A stretch of 57,034 nucleotides of DNA from Victivallis lenta (GTDB lineage: Bacteria > Verrucomicrobiota > Lentisphaeria > Victivallales > Victivallaceae), in NCBI RefSeq assembly GCF_009695545.1, contig NZ_VUNS01000034.1, positions 1 through 57,034 on the forward strand. Reading direction: 5' to 3'. A program made the position numbers and the translations under genes. Shown here piece by piece: positions 24,990 to 34,356 of this stretch. A model generated the notes under the pieces. That model saw only the letters and a program-made list of their open reading frames with translations. It ran no database searches and had not been told where the DNA came from. The number at the start of each line of letters is the position of its first letter. The first letter of the stretch is position 1.

Positions 24990-25733
24990 GTGGATGGTTC
25001 TGATTTTTACCGGCGGCTGGAAGAGTGGCTCGCATCTCCGCCGCCCCTGACGGTGGTGGCGGAGACGGAGCGTTCCGCGTTGAGAGCCGAGTTCAATCCG
25101 CATGTGCATGCGGGGTGGGAGCTGAAGCTGCTCGGCTCCGGGGAGCTCCATTTGGTTCCGCCCGGCGTTGCGCATGAGGCGACCGGCATCTGTCCGCTGA
25201 GTCTCGAAGCGGGAGCGGGAGGCATGACCCTTCTGTTCGAGGGGCGGTTTCTGTTTCTCAACCGGCCGGCCGGACCCCGGAATAACTTTCTGCCGGAGCT
25301 GTTCGCGCTGCTGGCCCGGATTCCGGCGGAGGAGGAGCGGCTGCGCGGCCAGCTGCTCCGCGCGGCATTCGAGGCGGTGCGGACCCTCGCGCGAAGCTTC
25401 GAGTCGGTGCCGGATGCGCCGGAGGACCGGTACACGCTCGCCCTTGACTATCTGAAGCGAAACTATTATAAGCGCGAACTCGGCGTGGAGGATCTGGCCG
25501 CCTTCATCGGCGTTACGCCGCAATATCTGAACCGGCTGTTCCGCCGCAACGGCGGCTCGGGCATCCGGCGGCAGCTGATTGCGATCCGGCTCGAAAAGGC
25601 GCGCGAACTTCTCGAATCCGGCAACTACCTGGTTTCGGATGCGGCGCGGCTGACCGGCTGGAGCTGTCCGTTCTATTTCTGCAACTCTTTCAAGCGGTAT
25701 TACGGCGTTCCGCCCGTGTCGGTGAGGGGGTGA
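24990..25733 (+). CDS. AraC-family transcriptional regulator
   Basis: A 247-aa regulator. The N-terminal 110 residues look like a cupin-type ligand-binding domain (FNPHVHAGWELKLLGSGELH). The C-terminal 100 residues carry the double helix-turn-helix of AraC proteins (VEDLAAFIGVTPQYLNRLFRR, then ARLTGWSCPFYFCNSFKRYYGVPP). It probably senses a sugar and controls the following MFS and sialidase genes. GTG at 24990 is chosen because GAGG lies 8 nt upstream; GTG at 24981 is an alternative. A start at 24930 is excluded because it would lie in the promoter. Confidence 0.88.
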   Translation: MDGSDFYRRLEEWLASPPPLTVVAETERSALRAEFNPHVHAGWELKLLGSGELHLVPPGVAHEATGICPLSLEAGAGGMTLLFEGRFLFLNRPAGPRNNFLPELFALLARIPAEEERLRGQLLRAAFEAVRTLARSFESVPDAPEDRYTLALDYLKRNYYKRELGVEDLAAFIGVTPQYLNRLFRRNGGSGIRRQLIAIRLEKARELLESGNYLVSDAARLTGWSCPFYFCNSFKRYYGVPPVSVRG

Positions 25734-25736
25734 CTC

Positions 25737-27017
25737 ATGCGCCGCTCTTCCGATTACAATTTCCGGAGGCTCGCGGAGTTTCAAGCTCTGAATGCGGTGG
25801 CGATCGCCCTCGGCGCCAACTGGGTCATCACCGATATGATCCTGCTGCGCATGAATTTCGACCTGTCCCGTTTCGGCGTGATCAAGAGCAGCATGTTTCT
25901 GCTGCCGGCTCTCGCGTACTGGGTGGCGGCGGGGCTGCTGCGGAAGCTGAACTGCGACCGTCTGGTCTGCCTCTGGTGTTATTTTGCCCGGGCGGTTCTG
26001 CCGCTGGCCATGCCGGCCGCCGCTTTGCTCACTGACGACGGCAGGATTCTGTTCGCCGTCTGCCTGATCGTCTTTTCCGGCGGTTATACGTTTGCATTGT
26101 TTGCAAACAACAGCCTGCTGGCTATTTACAAAAGTGCGCTGCCGGCGGCGGAGTTCAACCGGCGCGGGGCGATTCTCGCGGCGCTGCCCGGACCGGTGTC
26201 GGCGCTGACCGCCCTCGGCGGGGCCTGGCTGCTCGACGGGCTCGACGGCGACGGCTTCTTCCGGCTGCTGCTGATTCTCCAGCTGGCCACGCTGACGGCC
26301 GATCTGCCGGCCATGTCGGCGGTCTATCGGGTGCGCATCCCGGAGCGGCCGCGCCGGGAGCCGGTCCGGTTCGGGGCCTGGCTGCGCCCGTTCCGGAATG
26401 CGCGTTTCCGACCGCTGCTCGGGTTCGGTTTTCTACATGCGCTGTGGACCGGCCTGCTCTCGACTTATCTCGTGGTTTTTCTGTTGAAAATAAAAAACTT
26501 CCCGCCTTTCTGGATTATTCTGCTCGAACTCGGGCTGTCGCTCGCTGCGGCGGCCGGCGCTTCCCGGGCCGGACGGCTGGCCGACCGTTACGGATATGCG
26601 GCAACGATGGCCGCCGGATCGGCGGTCATCGCGCTGGCGAGTTTCGGCTGGGCGCTCATGCCTGCGTCGGCGCTGTTTCTGACGCTGTTTCTGTTCCTGG
26701 TTTACAACGGCAACAACGGCTTTCTCTCTTTGACGCTGCGCAATCTCGAGGGGAATGCTTCGTCCGGGCTCGCGGAATCCGGCGGCGCGAATCATTATGT
26801 GGCCGCGTTCACGCTGGAACAGTCGCTCGGCGGTTTTTCCGGCTGCCTGCTGGCCGGGGGCCTGTTTGCCGTCATGCCGGGGGAGGGGGAGGGCAGATTC
26901 CGGAATTATTTCGCGGCATCGGCCCTTCTGACCGTCGCCATGACCGTATTCGCACTTCATTGGAACAGCAATCGGGGAGGAAAACATGTGCTCCAGACGA
27001 ATCAATGCCGTCCATGA
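25737..27017 (+). CDS. MFS transporter in the sialidase operon
   Basis: A 426-aa membrane protein with about 12 helices and MFS-like organisation, including a loop with GRLADRYGYAATMAAGSAVIA between helices 8 and 9 (the MFS A-like motif). It starts 3 nt after the AraC stop with GGGGGTGA as ribosome-binding site, and overlaps the sialidase gene by 32 nt. The context suggests uptake of sialic acid or a related sugar, but the sequence alone does not prove the substrate. Confidence 0.82.
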   Translation: MRRSSDYNFRRLAEFQALNAVAIALGANWVITDMILLRMNFDLSRFGVIKSSMFLLPALAYWVAAGLLRKLNCDRLVCLWCYFARAVLPLAMPAAALLTDDGRILFAVCLIVFSGGYTFALFANNSLLAIYKSALPAAEFNRRGAILAALPGPVSALTALGGAWLLDGLDGDGFFRLLLILQLATLTADLPAMSAVYRVRIPERPRREPVRFGAWLRPFRNARFRPLLGFGFLHALWTGLLSTYLVVFLLKIKNFPPFWIILLELGLSLAAAAGASRAGRLADRYGYAATMAAGSAVIALASFGWALMPASALFLTLFLFLVYNGNNGFLSLTLRNLEGNASSGLAESGGANHYVAAFTLEQSLGGFSGCLLAGGLFAVMPGEGEGRFRNYFAASALLTVAMTVFALHWNSNRGGKHVLQTNQCRP

Positions 27018-28077
27018 GATCGTATTTGAGGGGAGCCGTCCGTTCGGCTATTTCGGCTGGCCGACGGTGGCGAAGCTGCCGGACGGCACGCTGGCGGCGG
27101 CTGCGTCCGGATTCCGCAGCAGTCACATCTGCCCGTTCGGCAGGACCGTGCTTTGGACGAGCGCCGACGAGGGAAGAAGCTGGAGTGGCCCGGTCATCGT
27201 GAACGACTCTCCGGTCGACGACCGCGACGCGGGGCTTTGCGCGCTGCCGGACGGGAGTTTGCTGGTGACCCATTTCGGGTCGGATACGCGCATCTACTAT
27301 CCCGCCGGCGCCGCGATGCCGGACTGTGCTGATTTCCGCCCGGTGCTCGACTCGTGGGAGGACGATATCGTGTCGCGCCATATCGGGAGTTTCCTGCGCC
27401 GCCGCATGCCGGACGGCCGGTTCGGGAAACGGATTCCGGTTGCCGCAAGCTCTCCGCACGGTCCGTCCCTGCTGCCGGACGGGTCCCTGATTTACATCGG
27501 AACCCGGTTCGGCGTATCGAAGCCGGACGGCACGCTTGAATTCAAAATGGACCGTTTCGGCGGCAGCGGCGTGGTCGTTCTGCGCAGCGCGGATGATGGC
27601 GACAACTGGGACGAGCTTGCCGAAATACCGAATCCGCTGCCCGGTACCCGGTTTTGCGAATCGCACGCGCTCGGTCTGCCGGACGGCCGGATTCTCTGCC
27701 AGTTGCGGCTCGAGGGCGAGGAGTATTTCTCCGTCTGGCAGAGCGAGTCGGCGGACGGCGGCCGCACCTGGAGTCCCGCCGCCCGGATCGCCGCCGGCAG
27801 TCCGCCGCACCTCCTGCTGCACAGTTCGGGGATGCTCGTTTCCTCCTATGGCTGCCGCCGGGACGGCTGCGGCCAGCGTGTCATGCTGAGCAGCGACGGC
27901 GGCCGCAGCTGGGAGACCGATTACATCCTCCGCGACGACGGCCCGACGGGCGACCTCGGCTATCCGTCCACGGTCGAGCTGTCGGACGGTTCTTTGTTCA
28001 CCGTCTACTATCAGCAGCCGGTTCCGGGGGCGCAATGCGCGTTGCTCGCGTCGCGCTGGCGCCTGCCCGGAGCGTGA
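26986..28077 (+). CDS. Sialidase-family (BNR/Asp-box) protein
   Basis: A 363-aa six-bladed beta-propeller of the exo-alpha-sialidase superfamily. Asp-box motifs S-x-D-x-G-x-x-W are visible as SADEGRSW, SADDGDNW, SADGGRTW and SSDGGRSW. PDGSLLV- and LPDGRI-type strands recur between them. It has no signal peptide, which is unusual for a mucin-degrading sialidase, so it may act on imported sialylated sugars, or be a different hydrolase or lyase of this fold. Catalytic Arg and Tyr residues cannot be assigned with certainty. GGAGG precedes the ATG. It overlaps the MFS gene by 32 nt. Confidence 0.8.
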   Translation: MCSRRINAVHEIVFEGSRPFGYFGWPTVAKLPDGTLAAAASGFRSSHICPFGRTVLWTSADEGRSWSGPVIVNDSPVDDRDAGLCALPDGSLLVTHFGSDTRIYYPAGAAMPDCADFRPVLDSWEDDIVSRHIGSFLRRRMPDGRFGKRIPVAASSPHGPSLLPDGSLIYIGTRFGVSKPDGTLEFKMDRFGGSGVVVLRSADDGDNWDELAEIPNPLPGTRFCESHALGLPDGRILCQLRLEGEEYFSVWQSESADGGRTWSPAARIAAGSPPHLLLHSSGMLVSSYGCRRDGCGQRVMLSSDGGRSWETDYILRDDGPTGDLGYPSTVELSDGSLFTVYYQQPVPGAQCALLASRWRLPGA

Positions 28078-28086
28078 GACCGGCGT

Positions 28087-28121
28087 GAATATGAACAAAA
28101 AATAATATGATTTTCATATTC
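28087..28121. repeat. 9-bp inverted repeat upstream of the GT39 gene
   Basis: GAATATGAA (28087-28095) and TTCATATTC (28113-28121) are exact inverted repeats 17 bp apart, in an AT-rich gap between the sialidase and glycosyltransferase genes. An operator or a weak terminator is possible. The spacer downstream holds AT-rich promoter-like boxes that I cannot assign clearly. Confidence 0.4.
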
Positions 28122-28180
28122 CGTTGAATCTCGCGGTGTATATTATATCCGGATAAACCGGATGAGGAGGTTCATAAGGA

Positions 28181-29731
28181 ATGAAGTCATTATTTGCACT
28201 GAGCGGGCGTCAGGCGTTTGCGCTGGCGCTTCTGTTCGGGATTCTGATTACGCTTGCGGGGCTGGGTGTCCGCGAACTCGAGAGCGGAGATGAGACCCGG
28301 GTGGCCGGCATCGCCGCCGAGATGTATCTCGAGGGGGATTATCTGATTCCGCGGCTGAACGGGGAGCCGTTTCTCGAGTATCCGCCGCTCTATTACTGGA
28401 GCGCCGCCGCTTCCTATGCGTGTTTCGGCATAGACGACCGGGCGGCGAAGCTGCCTTCGGCGCTGGCGGCGCTCGGCTGCGGGCTGATCGTCTATCTGTT
28501 CGCCCGGAGACTCCGGCTGCCGCCGTGGTGTGCGCTCGGCTGCTGCGTCATGCTGATGACCAGTGCGCAGTTTTTCGGGAACAGCCGGAAGTGCATGGTG
28601 GATATGCTGCTCGCCTTCTGCATCCTGCTGGCGGTTTTTGCGTTTTATCTTTGGACGGAGGCCGGAACGATACGGAGGAAGGTTCTCTTTCTGCTTCTTT
28701 TTGCCGCCGCCGCGGCCGGCGGGGTCATGACCAAGGGACTGATCGGGCTTGTTCTGCCGGTTGCCGTCCTCGGCTGCTGGCTCGTCGGGCGCGACTGTTT
28801 TGCAAGACGTTTCTCGTTCCCGTCTTATGCTGCGCTGGGAGCCGGGACGCTCCTGGCGCTTGCCGCCGTCTCCGTCTGGTATTGGAGACTCTATGTCGCC
28901 GGAGGAGCGGACATGCTGCACACGGTGCTGGTTGTCAACAATTTCGGCCGGTTTTCCGGCAGCCAGGGCGACCATTCCGAACCTTTCTACTACTACCTGA
29001 TTAAGATGCCGAGCCTGTTCTGGCCGTGGCTGCCGCTCGTGCCGTTCGCCGTCTGGCATGCGGTGAAACGCGTCCGCCGGGACGGCGATGCCGGGATGCT
29101 GCTGGTGCTCTCTTTCCTGTTCGTTCCGCTGCTGCTGCTGACCGCGGCTTCCGGAAAACGCATTGTTTACCTGCTGCCGCTGTATGCTCCGTGCGCCCTC
29201 CTGTGCGGCGTGCTTCTGACGGAGTTGCCGGAGAAGGTTCGGCGTTTTCTGACCCGGTACGGCGGCCGACCCGCGGTATGGCGCACGGCGGTTGTGCTTC
29301 TCTGCATCACCGCCGCCGTATTCATTGTCATTTCGGAGGGGTGGAGCTTCTGCTATCCGTTGCTGGCGGCGGCGTTTCTTCTGGCGGCGTGGTTTTCTCC
29401 GCGCAGCGTGCGGCGCGTCTGGCTGACCGGTGCGGCATGGGCGTTTTTCTTTGTCGCGATCGATACCGCTTCGGCGCCGTTTCTGAATCGGGAAAATTCT
29501 CTTCGTCCGATGTTCGAGGTGTGCCGGGCGATGGAGCGCTCCGGCCGCGAAACCGTTCTTCTCTCCGCCCCGGAGCGGACGCGCGGCGCCGCTTATTTCT
29601 ATTTGAGACGTAATGTCCGGGAGATCCGGCGGGACGAGACGCCGTCGGCCGATGCCGTTCTGATTACCCGTTCAAAATCGGGCCGTGCGGAAGGCAAGCC
29701 GTTTGCGGATCATCACTGGCTGATTCCGTAG
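28181..29731 (+). CDS. ArnT/PMT-like glycosyltransferase (GT39/GT83 type)
   Basis: A 516-aa polytopic membrane protein of the dolichyl/undecaprenyl-phosphate sugar transferase superfamily. The catalytic-loop motif ESGDETRVAGIAAEMYLEGD follows the first helix (about residues 31-50). Residues PRLNGEPFLEYPPLYYW are the conserved ArnT/PMT region, and about 11 helices follow with a short soluble tail. These enzymes move a lipid-linked sugar to lipid A, protein or another acceptor in the periplasm. AGGAGG precedes the ATG. The sugar and acceptor are unknown. Confidence 0.88.
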   Translation: MKSLFALSGRQAFALALLFGILITLAGLGVRELESGDETRVAGIAAEMYLEGDYLIPRLNGEPFLEYPPLYYWSAAASYACFGIDDRAAKLPSALAALGCGLIVYLFARRLRLPPWCALGCCVMLMTSAQFFGNSRKCMVDMLLAFCILLAVFAFYLWTEAGTIRRKVLFLLLFAAAAAGGVMTKGLIGLVLPVAVLGCWLVGRDCFARRFSFPSYAALGAGTLLALAAVSVWYWRLYVAGGADMLHTVLVVNNFGRFSGSQGDHSEPFYYYLIKMPSLFWPWLPLVPFAVWHAVKRVRRDGDAGMLLVLSFLFVPLLLLTAASGKRIVYLLPLYAPCALLCGVLLTELPEKVRRFLTRYGGRPAVWRTAVVLLCITAAVFIVISEGWSFCYPLLAAAFLLAAWFSPRSVRRVWLTGAAWAFFFVAIDTASAPFLNRENSLRPMFEVCRAMERSGRETVLLSAPERTRGAAYFYLRRNVREIRRDETPSADAVLITRSKSGRAEGKPFADHHWLIP

Positions 29732-29739
29732 AAGGCTCA

Positions 29740-29765
29740 CAGGGAGGAAAGGATTTCCCTCCCTG
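29740..29765. terminator. Hairpin between convergent GT39 and cysK genes
   Basis: CAGGGAGG (29740-29747) and CCTCCCTG (29758-29765) form an 8-bp stem extended by AAA/TTT. It stands between two convergent genes and could terminate both, although the T-run is weak. Confidence 0.5.
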
Positions 29766-29855
29766 CTGCGTTCATTCCCGGAACTGGCGTGAAGCCCGTT
29801 TGGCGGGAGTCGGAATTCTGTTTATCCGGCCTAAGAGCTTATTCAGGGATAAACT

Positions 29856-30782
29856 CTAAATGTTTTCGAAAAGCCAGGTCGACAGGTAGCGTTCGCCGGA
29901 ATCCGGCAGCAGGACGACGAGGGTTTTTCCGCGCCATTCGGGCTGCCGGCTCATTTCGAGGGCGGCGGCGAGCGCCGCGCCGGAGGAGATGCCGATCAGG
30001 AGTCCTTCGCTTTTCGCGCACTCCCGGGCAACTTCCCCGGCTTTTTCCGCGCTGACCGTGACGACTCTGTCGATCAGCTTGCGGTCGAGCACATCCGGCA
30101 CGAAGCCGGCGCCGATTCCCTGAATTTTGTGCGGTCCCGCCGGACGGCCGGAGAGGACCGCCGAGGTGTCCGGTTCGACTGCGATGAGTTTGACGGCCGG
30201 ATTGCGCTCCTTCAGATAGCTGCCGACTCCGGTGATGGTCCCGCCCGTGCCGACTCCGGCGATGAACGCGTCGATTTTTCCATCGGCATCAGCCCAGATC
30301 TCCGGTCCGGTCGTCGCCTTGTGGACTGCCGGATTCGCGGGGTTGGCGAATTGCTGCGGGATGAAGCTGCCGGGATTCGCATCGCGGATCTCCTCCGCTT
30401 TGGCGATGGCCCCCTTCATGCCGAGCGCGCCGTCGGTCAGCACGACCTCCGCGCCGTAGGCCGCGAGGAGCTTGCGCCGTTCGATGCTCATGGTGTCCGG
30501 CATGGTCAGGATCAGCCGGTATCCTTTGACCGCCGCCGCGAGGGCGAGCCCGATCCCGGTGTTGCCGCTGGTCGGTTCGACGATGAGGCTGCCGGGCTTC
30601 AGGAGCCCGCGTTTTTCGGCGTCCGCGATCATTGCGAGGCCGACGCGGTCCTTCACGCTGCCGCCGGGATTGGCGGATTCGACTTTTACGAGAATTTCCG
30701 CGTTGCCGCGGTTGAGCTTGTTGATCCGCACGAGCGGCGTATGTCCGATCAGTTCGGCGGCGTTGTTTGCGATGTGCCCCAT
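29856..30782 (-). CDS. cysK: Cysteine synthase A (O-acetylserine sulfhydrylase)
   Basis: A 308-aa PLP enzyme making cysteine from O-acetylserine and sulfide. The PLP lysine is in NPGGSVKDR at about residue 44. The substrate loop TSGNTG follows. [10 protein letters not shown] binds the PLP phosphate and [12 protein letters not shown] is the usual C-terminal signature. GGAGGGTGA lies before the ATG, and a candidate promoter lies at 30829-30857. The length is typical. Confidence 0.97.
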   Translation of the reverse strand: MGHIANNAAELIGHTPLVRINKLNRGNAEILVKVESANPGGSVKDRVGLAMIADAEKRGLLKPGSLIVEPTSGNTGIGLALAAAVKGYRLILTMPDTMSIERRKLLAAYGAEVVLTDGALGMKGAIAKAEEIRDANPGSFIPQQFANPANPAVHKATTGPEIWADADGKIDAFIAGVGTGGTITGVGSYLKERNPAVKLIAVEPDTSAVLSGRPAGPHKIQGIGAGFVPDVLDRKLIDRVVTVSAEKAGEVARECAKSEGLLIGISSGAALAAALEMSRQPEWRGKTLVVLLPDSGERYLSTWLFENI

Positions 30783-31073
30783 CTTCTCACCCTCCTTGAA
30801 TCGTGGAATGCTGTTCGGGAAATATTCTAATATACCGCATCCCCGCCGCTTTTACAACCCGGAGCCGTATCCTTGCGCCGTCGGCCGGCAGACAGGAGCC
30901 CTTCCGGCGCGGTATGGCCGGATCGAGGTCCTGAAGGAAACCGGATCTGCCGGTGATGCAGCAGTCCGCAATCACCCGGACCGCGTTTTTTTTCGCCGGG
31001 GAAAGGGGGCGGCCAATTCTTCCCGGTTGCGCATTGCCGCTTTCGCTTTGCGTTTTTTCGCTGTTTCCGGGGA
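30783..31073. other. Divergent spacer between cysK and the GH38 gene
   Basis: About 290 bases with the cysK promoter at the left. From 30858 to 31073 I see no gene, hairpin with a T-run, or riboswitch-like structure. Open frames crossing it are extensions of frames in neighbouring genes. Confidence 0.5.
30829..30857 (-). promoter_or_regulatory. Candidate promoter of cysK
   Basis: On the minus strand TTGTAA (30857-30852) and TATATT (30834-30829) are 17 bp apart, about 45 bp before the cysK start. Confidence 0.6.
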
Positions 31074-31131
31074 TTGTATTTTTTCGAAGCGATGATATGT
31101 TATAAATACAAATGCAATCGGTTGTATTTTT
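31074..31131. promoter_or_regulatory. Repeated TTGTATTTTT boxes before the GH38 gene
   Basis: TTGTATTTTT occurs at 31074-31083 and 31122-31131. The second copy forms an inverted repeat with AAATACAA at 31104-31111 (8-bp arms, 10-bp gap). TATAAA (31101-31106) could be a -10 box lying in the same element. This looks like a regulator-binding site over the GH38 promoter; the regulator is unknown. Confidence 0.4.
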
Positions 31132-31155
31132 GTGTTTCAAGGAAAGGAAAGTCGG

Positions 31156-34100
31156 ATGCGACAGGAAGAAATGAAGCTGTATCTGGATCGCTGCCGCCGT
31201 TTTCTGCGGCGCTGCGAACCCGATCTTTTGTCTGAGACGATCATTCCGGCGGCGGAGTTCGCCCGTACCGCCGAGCCGGTTCGCTGGGAGGAGCGCGAAA
31301 CACTCGAGTACCGGCCGATCGATGTCGGCGGCGACTGGGGCGAGGCATGGGACAGCGCCTGGTTCCGGCTGAAGGCGCAGCTGCCGGAGTCGTGGAAGGA
31401 CCGTCCCGTCGCCCTCCAGTTGAACCTCTCCGGCGAAAGCCTGATCTTCGACGCCGACGGGCTTCCGCTCTGCGCGACGACCGGCAACAGCCTCTTCAAT
31501 ACGCACTACACGAAGGAGTTCTTCCAGGTTCCGGAGTCGCTGCGCAGGGGCGGCGCCGTCGACCTCTGGATCGAAGCGGCCGCGAATTCGATCTTCGGCG
31601 TCTATATGGATGAGGAGCCGCACCGGCTCATCGAGAAGCCGGCGGGGTATTTCCCGGGCAAGGTCAAGGTCATGCGGATCGGTTTGTTCAATACCGAGCT
31701 CTGGCATTTGCGCATTGAGATGGAACTGCTTCTGAATTACTACGATACGCTTCCCGAAAACGATTACCGCCGCCGCAGGCTTCTCGCGGCCATGAACGAG
31801 ACGGTCAATCTCTATGCCGACGATCCGGCCAATGCCGCGAAGGCCCGTGAACCGCTCGCGAAGATGCTGGCGCTGCCGGCGCTCGCGTCGGCGCTGAAGG
31901 TCAGCGCGGTCGGGCACGCCCATATCGACACAGGCTGGCTCTGGCCGGTCCGGGAGACGGTCCGCAAGTGTGCGCGCACCTTCGCCAACCAGCTCGATAT
32001 GATGGATAAATATCCGGGCTATGTGTTCGGCGCCTCGCAGCCGCAGCACTATGCGTTTGTGAAGGAGCACTACCCGAAGCTTTACGAGAAGATCAAGCAG
32101 CGCATCGCCGAAGGCCGCTGGGAGCTGCAGGGCGGCATGTGGGTCGAGGCCGACTGCAATTTGATCTCCGGCGAGTCGATGGTCCGCCAGTTCCTGCACG
32201 GCAAGAACTTCTACATGGACGAATTCGGGTTCGACGTGAAGAATCTGTGGATTCCGGACGTATTCGGTTACTCGGCGGCCCTGCCGCAGATCATCCGCAA
32301 GTCCGGCTGCGACTTCTTCCTGACCCAGAAAATTTCGTGGAACCAGTTCAACCGCTTCCCGCACAACACCTTCTTCTGGGAGGGCATCGACGGCAGCGAA
32401 GTGTTGACCCACTTCCCGCCGGAGGACACCTATAACGCGTTCGTCGTCCCGGAGGAGCTGGTTGCGGCGCAGAACCGCTTCAAGGAGTCCGACCTGCTCG
32501 ATGAGTTCATCAGCCTCTTCGGCATCGGCGACGGCGGCGGCGGCCCGAAGGAGGAGCATATCGAGCGGGCGCTGCTGCTCGGAAACATGGAAGGCATGCC
32601 GAAGGTCAGCTTCGGGCGGGCCGACAAGTTCTTCGAACGGCTGGCCGCGAGCGATGCGGTCAGGAACCGCAAGCTCTGCCGCTGGGTCGGCGAGCTTTAT
32701 CTCGAGATGCACCGCGGCACGCTGACCACCCAGTCGCGCACGAAGCGCAACAACCGCAAGCTTGAGCAGCTTCTGGCGGCGACCGAATTCCTCTGCTCGA
32801 TGGCGCCGCGGGCCGACTATCCGGCCGAAGAGCTTGACAAAGCGTGGAAAACGCTTCTCATCAATCAGTTCCATGATATCATCCCGGGTTCCTCGATCCG
32901 CAAGGTCTACGAGGTGACCGAGAAGGAACATGCGGCGCTGTTCGAGCTCTGCGAACGGCTGATCCGCCGCGCCGGAGAAGCCGTGACCGTGCCGGAGGCC
33001 GATGCGCTGACGCTCGTCAATACGGTTTCGACGCCGTATACGAATGTGATCGATCTGCCGGCCGGATGGGAGGATTGTGAAGTCATCGATTCCGAAGGCA
33101 ATGCGGTCGAAGTACAGGGGCTCCGGGCGCTCGGGACGGTTCCGGCCTCCGGTGTTGCCGTCTGGAAACGCGGGAAGAAGCTGTCGCCGCAGGTGCTTGA
33201 GAACGGCAGCCTGATCCTCGAAAACACGCTGATCCGCTATGAGTTCGATGCGCGCGGCGAGCTTGTCCGCGCTTTCGACAAGGAGACCGGGCGCGAAACG
33301 CTGCGTCCCGGCGAGAACGGCAACGTGTTCAATCTCTATGTCGACCGCCCGAACACCTTCGAAGCGTGGGACGTCGATGTTTTCTACGATCAGGAGCAGC
33401 GGACCGGCGCCGAACTCGTGTCGCATTCGAAGGTCGCGGCCGGCCCGGTTGAGTCGACCATGTCGTTCGAGTGGAAGATCGGCGAAGCTTCGCTTATCCG
33501 CCAGAAGGTCCGGCTGGCCGTCAATTCGAAGCGGCTCGACTTTGTGACCGAGGTGGACTGGCATGAGAGCCGCCGGATGCTGCGGGTCAACTTCCCGGTT
33601 GCTGTGCAGACCTCCGAGGCCGCGTTCGAGATCCAGTACGGCTATGCGAAGCGGCCGACCCACGGCAATACGAGCTGGGATATGGCGAAGTTCGAGGTGG
33701 TCGGCCACCGGTACGTCGACTTCTCCGCGTCGAATTACGGCGCGGCGCTGCTGACCGACTGCAAATACGGCTACCGGACGAACCAGGGGAACCTCGATCT
33801 GTGTCTGCTGCGTTCTCCGAAATATCCGGATTGGGAAGCTGACCAGGGCAGGCAGGTTTTCACCTATGCCTATCTGCCGCATACCGGCAGCCTGACCGAG
33901 TCGAACGTCTGGAGCGAGGCCGTGCAGCTGAACCGGGCGCCGATTCTGCTTCCCGGCCGCGCCGCAAAGGTTGCCGCTCCGTTCTCGGTTTCCGGCGGAA
34001 GTGTTTCGCTCGAAGTCGTCAAGAAAGCCGAGAAGAGCGACGATCTCGTGATCCGCCTCGTCGAAACGGCCGGCAGCGCAACCGCCGCGACGCTTCGCAC

Positions 34101-34233
34101 GACGCTCAGCGGTGTGAAGCTGGTCGAAACAAACCTGATCGAATGGGAGGAGCTCGGCAGTTTTGAATTCCGTGGAGACGCGGTCGAACTCGAGTTCAAG
34201 CCGTTCGAAATCCGCACGTTCAAGGTTCGCTGA
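31156..34233 (+). CDS. GH38 alpha-mannosidase
   Basis: A 1025-aa alpha-mannosidase of family GH38, a retaining zinc enzyme. HAHIDTGW (zinc ligands His256 and Asp258) begins the catalytic domain near residue 254, IPDVFGYS carries the nucleophile Asp368, and WELQGGMWVEADCN is also a family landmark. The three-helix bundle (QFHDIIPGSSI) and C-terminal beta domains complete the normal length. It has no signal peptide, so it is cytoplasmic and would trim alpha-mannosides from imported N-glycan-type oligosaccharides. I chose the ATG at 31156 after AAAGGAAAG. It converges with a GH130 gene, an enzyme type that often acts on the next N-glycan core linkage. Confidence 0.95.
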   Translation: MRQEEMKLYLDRCRRFLRRCEPDLLSETIIPAAEFARTAEPVRWEERETLEYRPIDVGGDWGEAWDSAWFRLKAQLPESWKDRPVALQLNLSGESLIFDADGLPLCATTGNSLFNTHYTKEFFQVPESLRRGGAVDLWIEAAANSIFGVYMDEEPHRLIEKPAGYFPGKVKVMRIGLFNTELWHLRIEMELLLNYYDTLPENDYRRRRLLAAMNETVNLYADDPANAAKAREPLAKMLALPALASALKVSAVGHAHIDTGWLWPVRETVRKCARTFANQLDMMDKYPGYVFGASQPQHYAFVKEHYPKLYEKIKQRIAEGRWELQGGMWVEADCNLISGESMVRQFLHGKNFYMDEFGFDVKNLWIPDVFGYSAALPQIIRKSGCDFFLTQKISWNQFNRFPHNTFFWEGIDGSEVLTHFPPEDTYNAFVVPEELVAAQNRFKESDLLDEFISLFGIGDGGGGPKEEHIERALLLGNMEGMPKVSFGRADKFFERLAASDAVRNRKLCRWVGELYLEMHRGTLTTQSRTKRNNRKLEQLLAATEFLCSMAPRADYPAEELDKAWKTLLINQFHDIIPGSSIRKVYEVTEKEHAALFELCERLIRRAGEAVTVPEADALTLVNTVSTPYTNVIDLPAGWEDCEVIDSEGNAVEVQGLRALGTVPASGVAVWKRGKKLSPQVLENGSLILENTLIRYEFDARGELVRAFDKETGRETLRPGENGNVFNLYVDRPNTFEAWDVDVFYDQEQRTGAELVSHSKVAAGPVESTMSFEWKIGEASLIRQKVRLAVNSKRLDFVTEVDWHESRRMLRVNFPVAVQTSEAAFEIQYGYAKRPTHGNTSWDMAKFEVVGHRYVDFSASNYGAALLTDCKYGYRTNQGNLDLCLLRSPKYPDWEADQGRQVFTYAYLPHTGSLTESNVWSEAVQLNRAPILLPGRAAKVAAPFSVSGGSVSLEVVKKAEKSDDLVIRLVETAGSATAATLRTTLSGVKLVETNLIEWEELGSFEFRGDAVELEFKPFEIRTFKVR

Positions 34234-34289
34234 CCATTGACGGCGGACGGGGAGAGTGGGGGAGGCGCCTGGTTCTCCCCCGTCTCCTT

Positions 34290-34322
34290 CTTCCCGGCGC
34301 GGGCGTTCCGCCGGCCGGGAAG
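34290..34322. terminator. Hairpin between convergent GH38 and GH130 genes
   Basis: CTTCCCGGC (34290-34298) and GCCGGGAAG (34314-34322) form a 9-bp stem. A second GC-rich fold (around 34244-34283) precedes it. These may form a two-way terminator; T-runs are weak. Confidence 0.45.
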
Positions 34323-34356
34323 CGGTTCCTCCCTTTGAACATGGAGAAAGGGAAGT

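Noticed and set aside
30787-33882. 1031-codon minus-strand open frame
   Set aside because: Antisense to the GH38 gene and its promoter; no domain recognisable.
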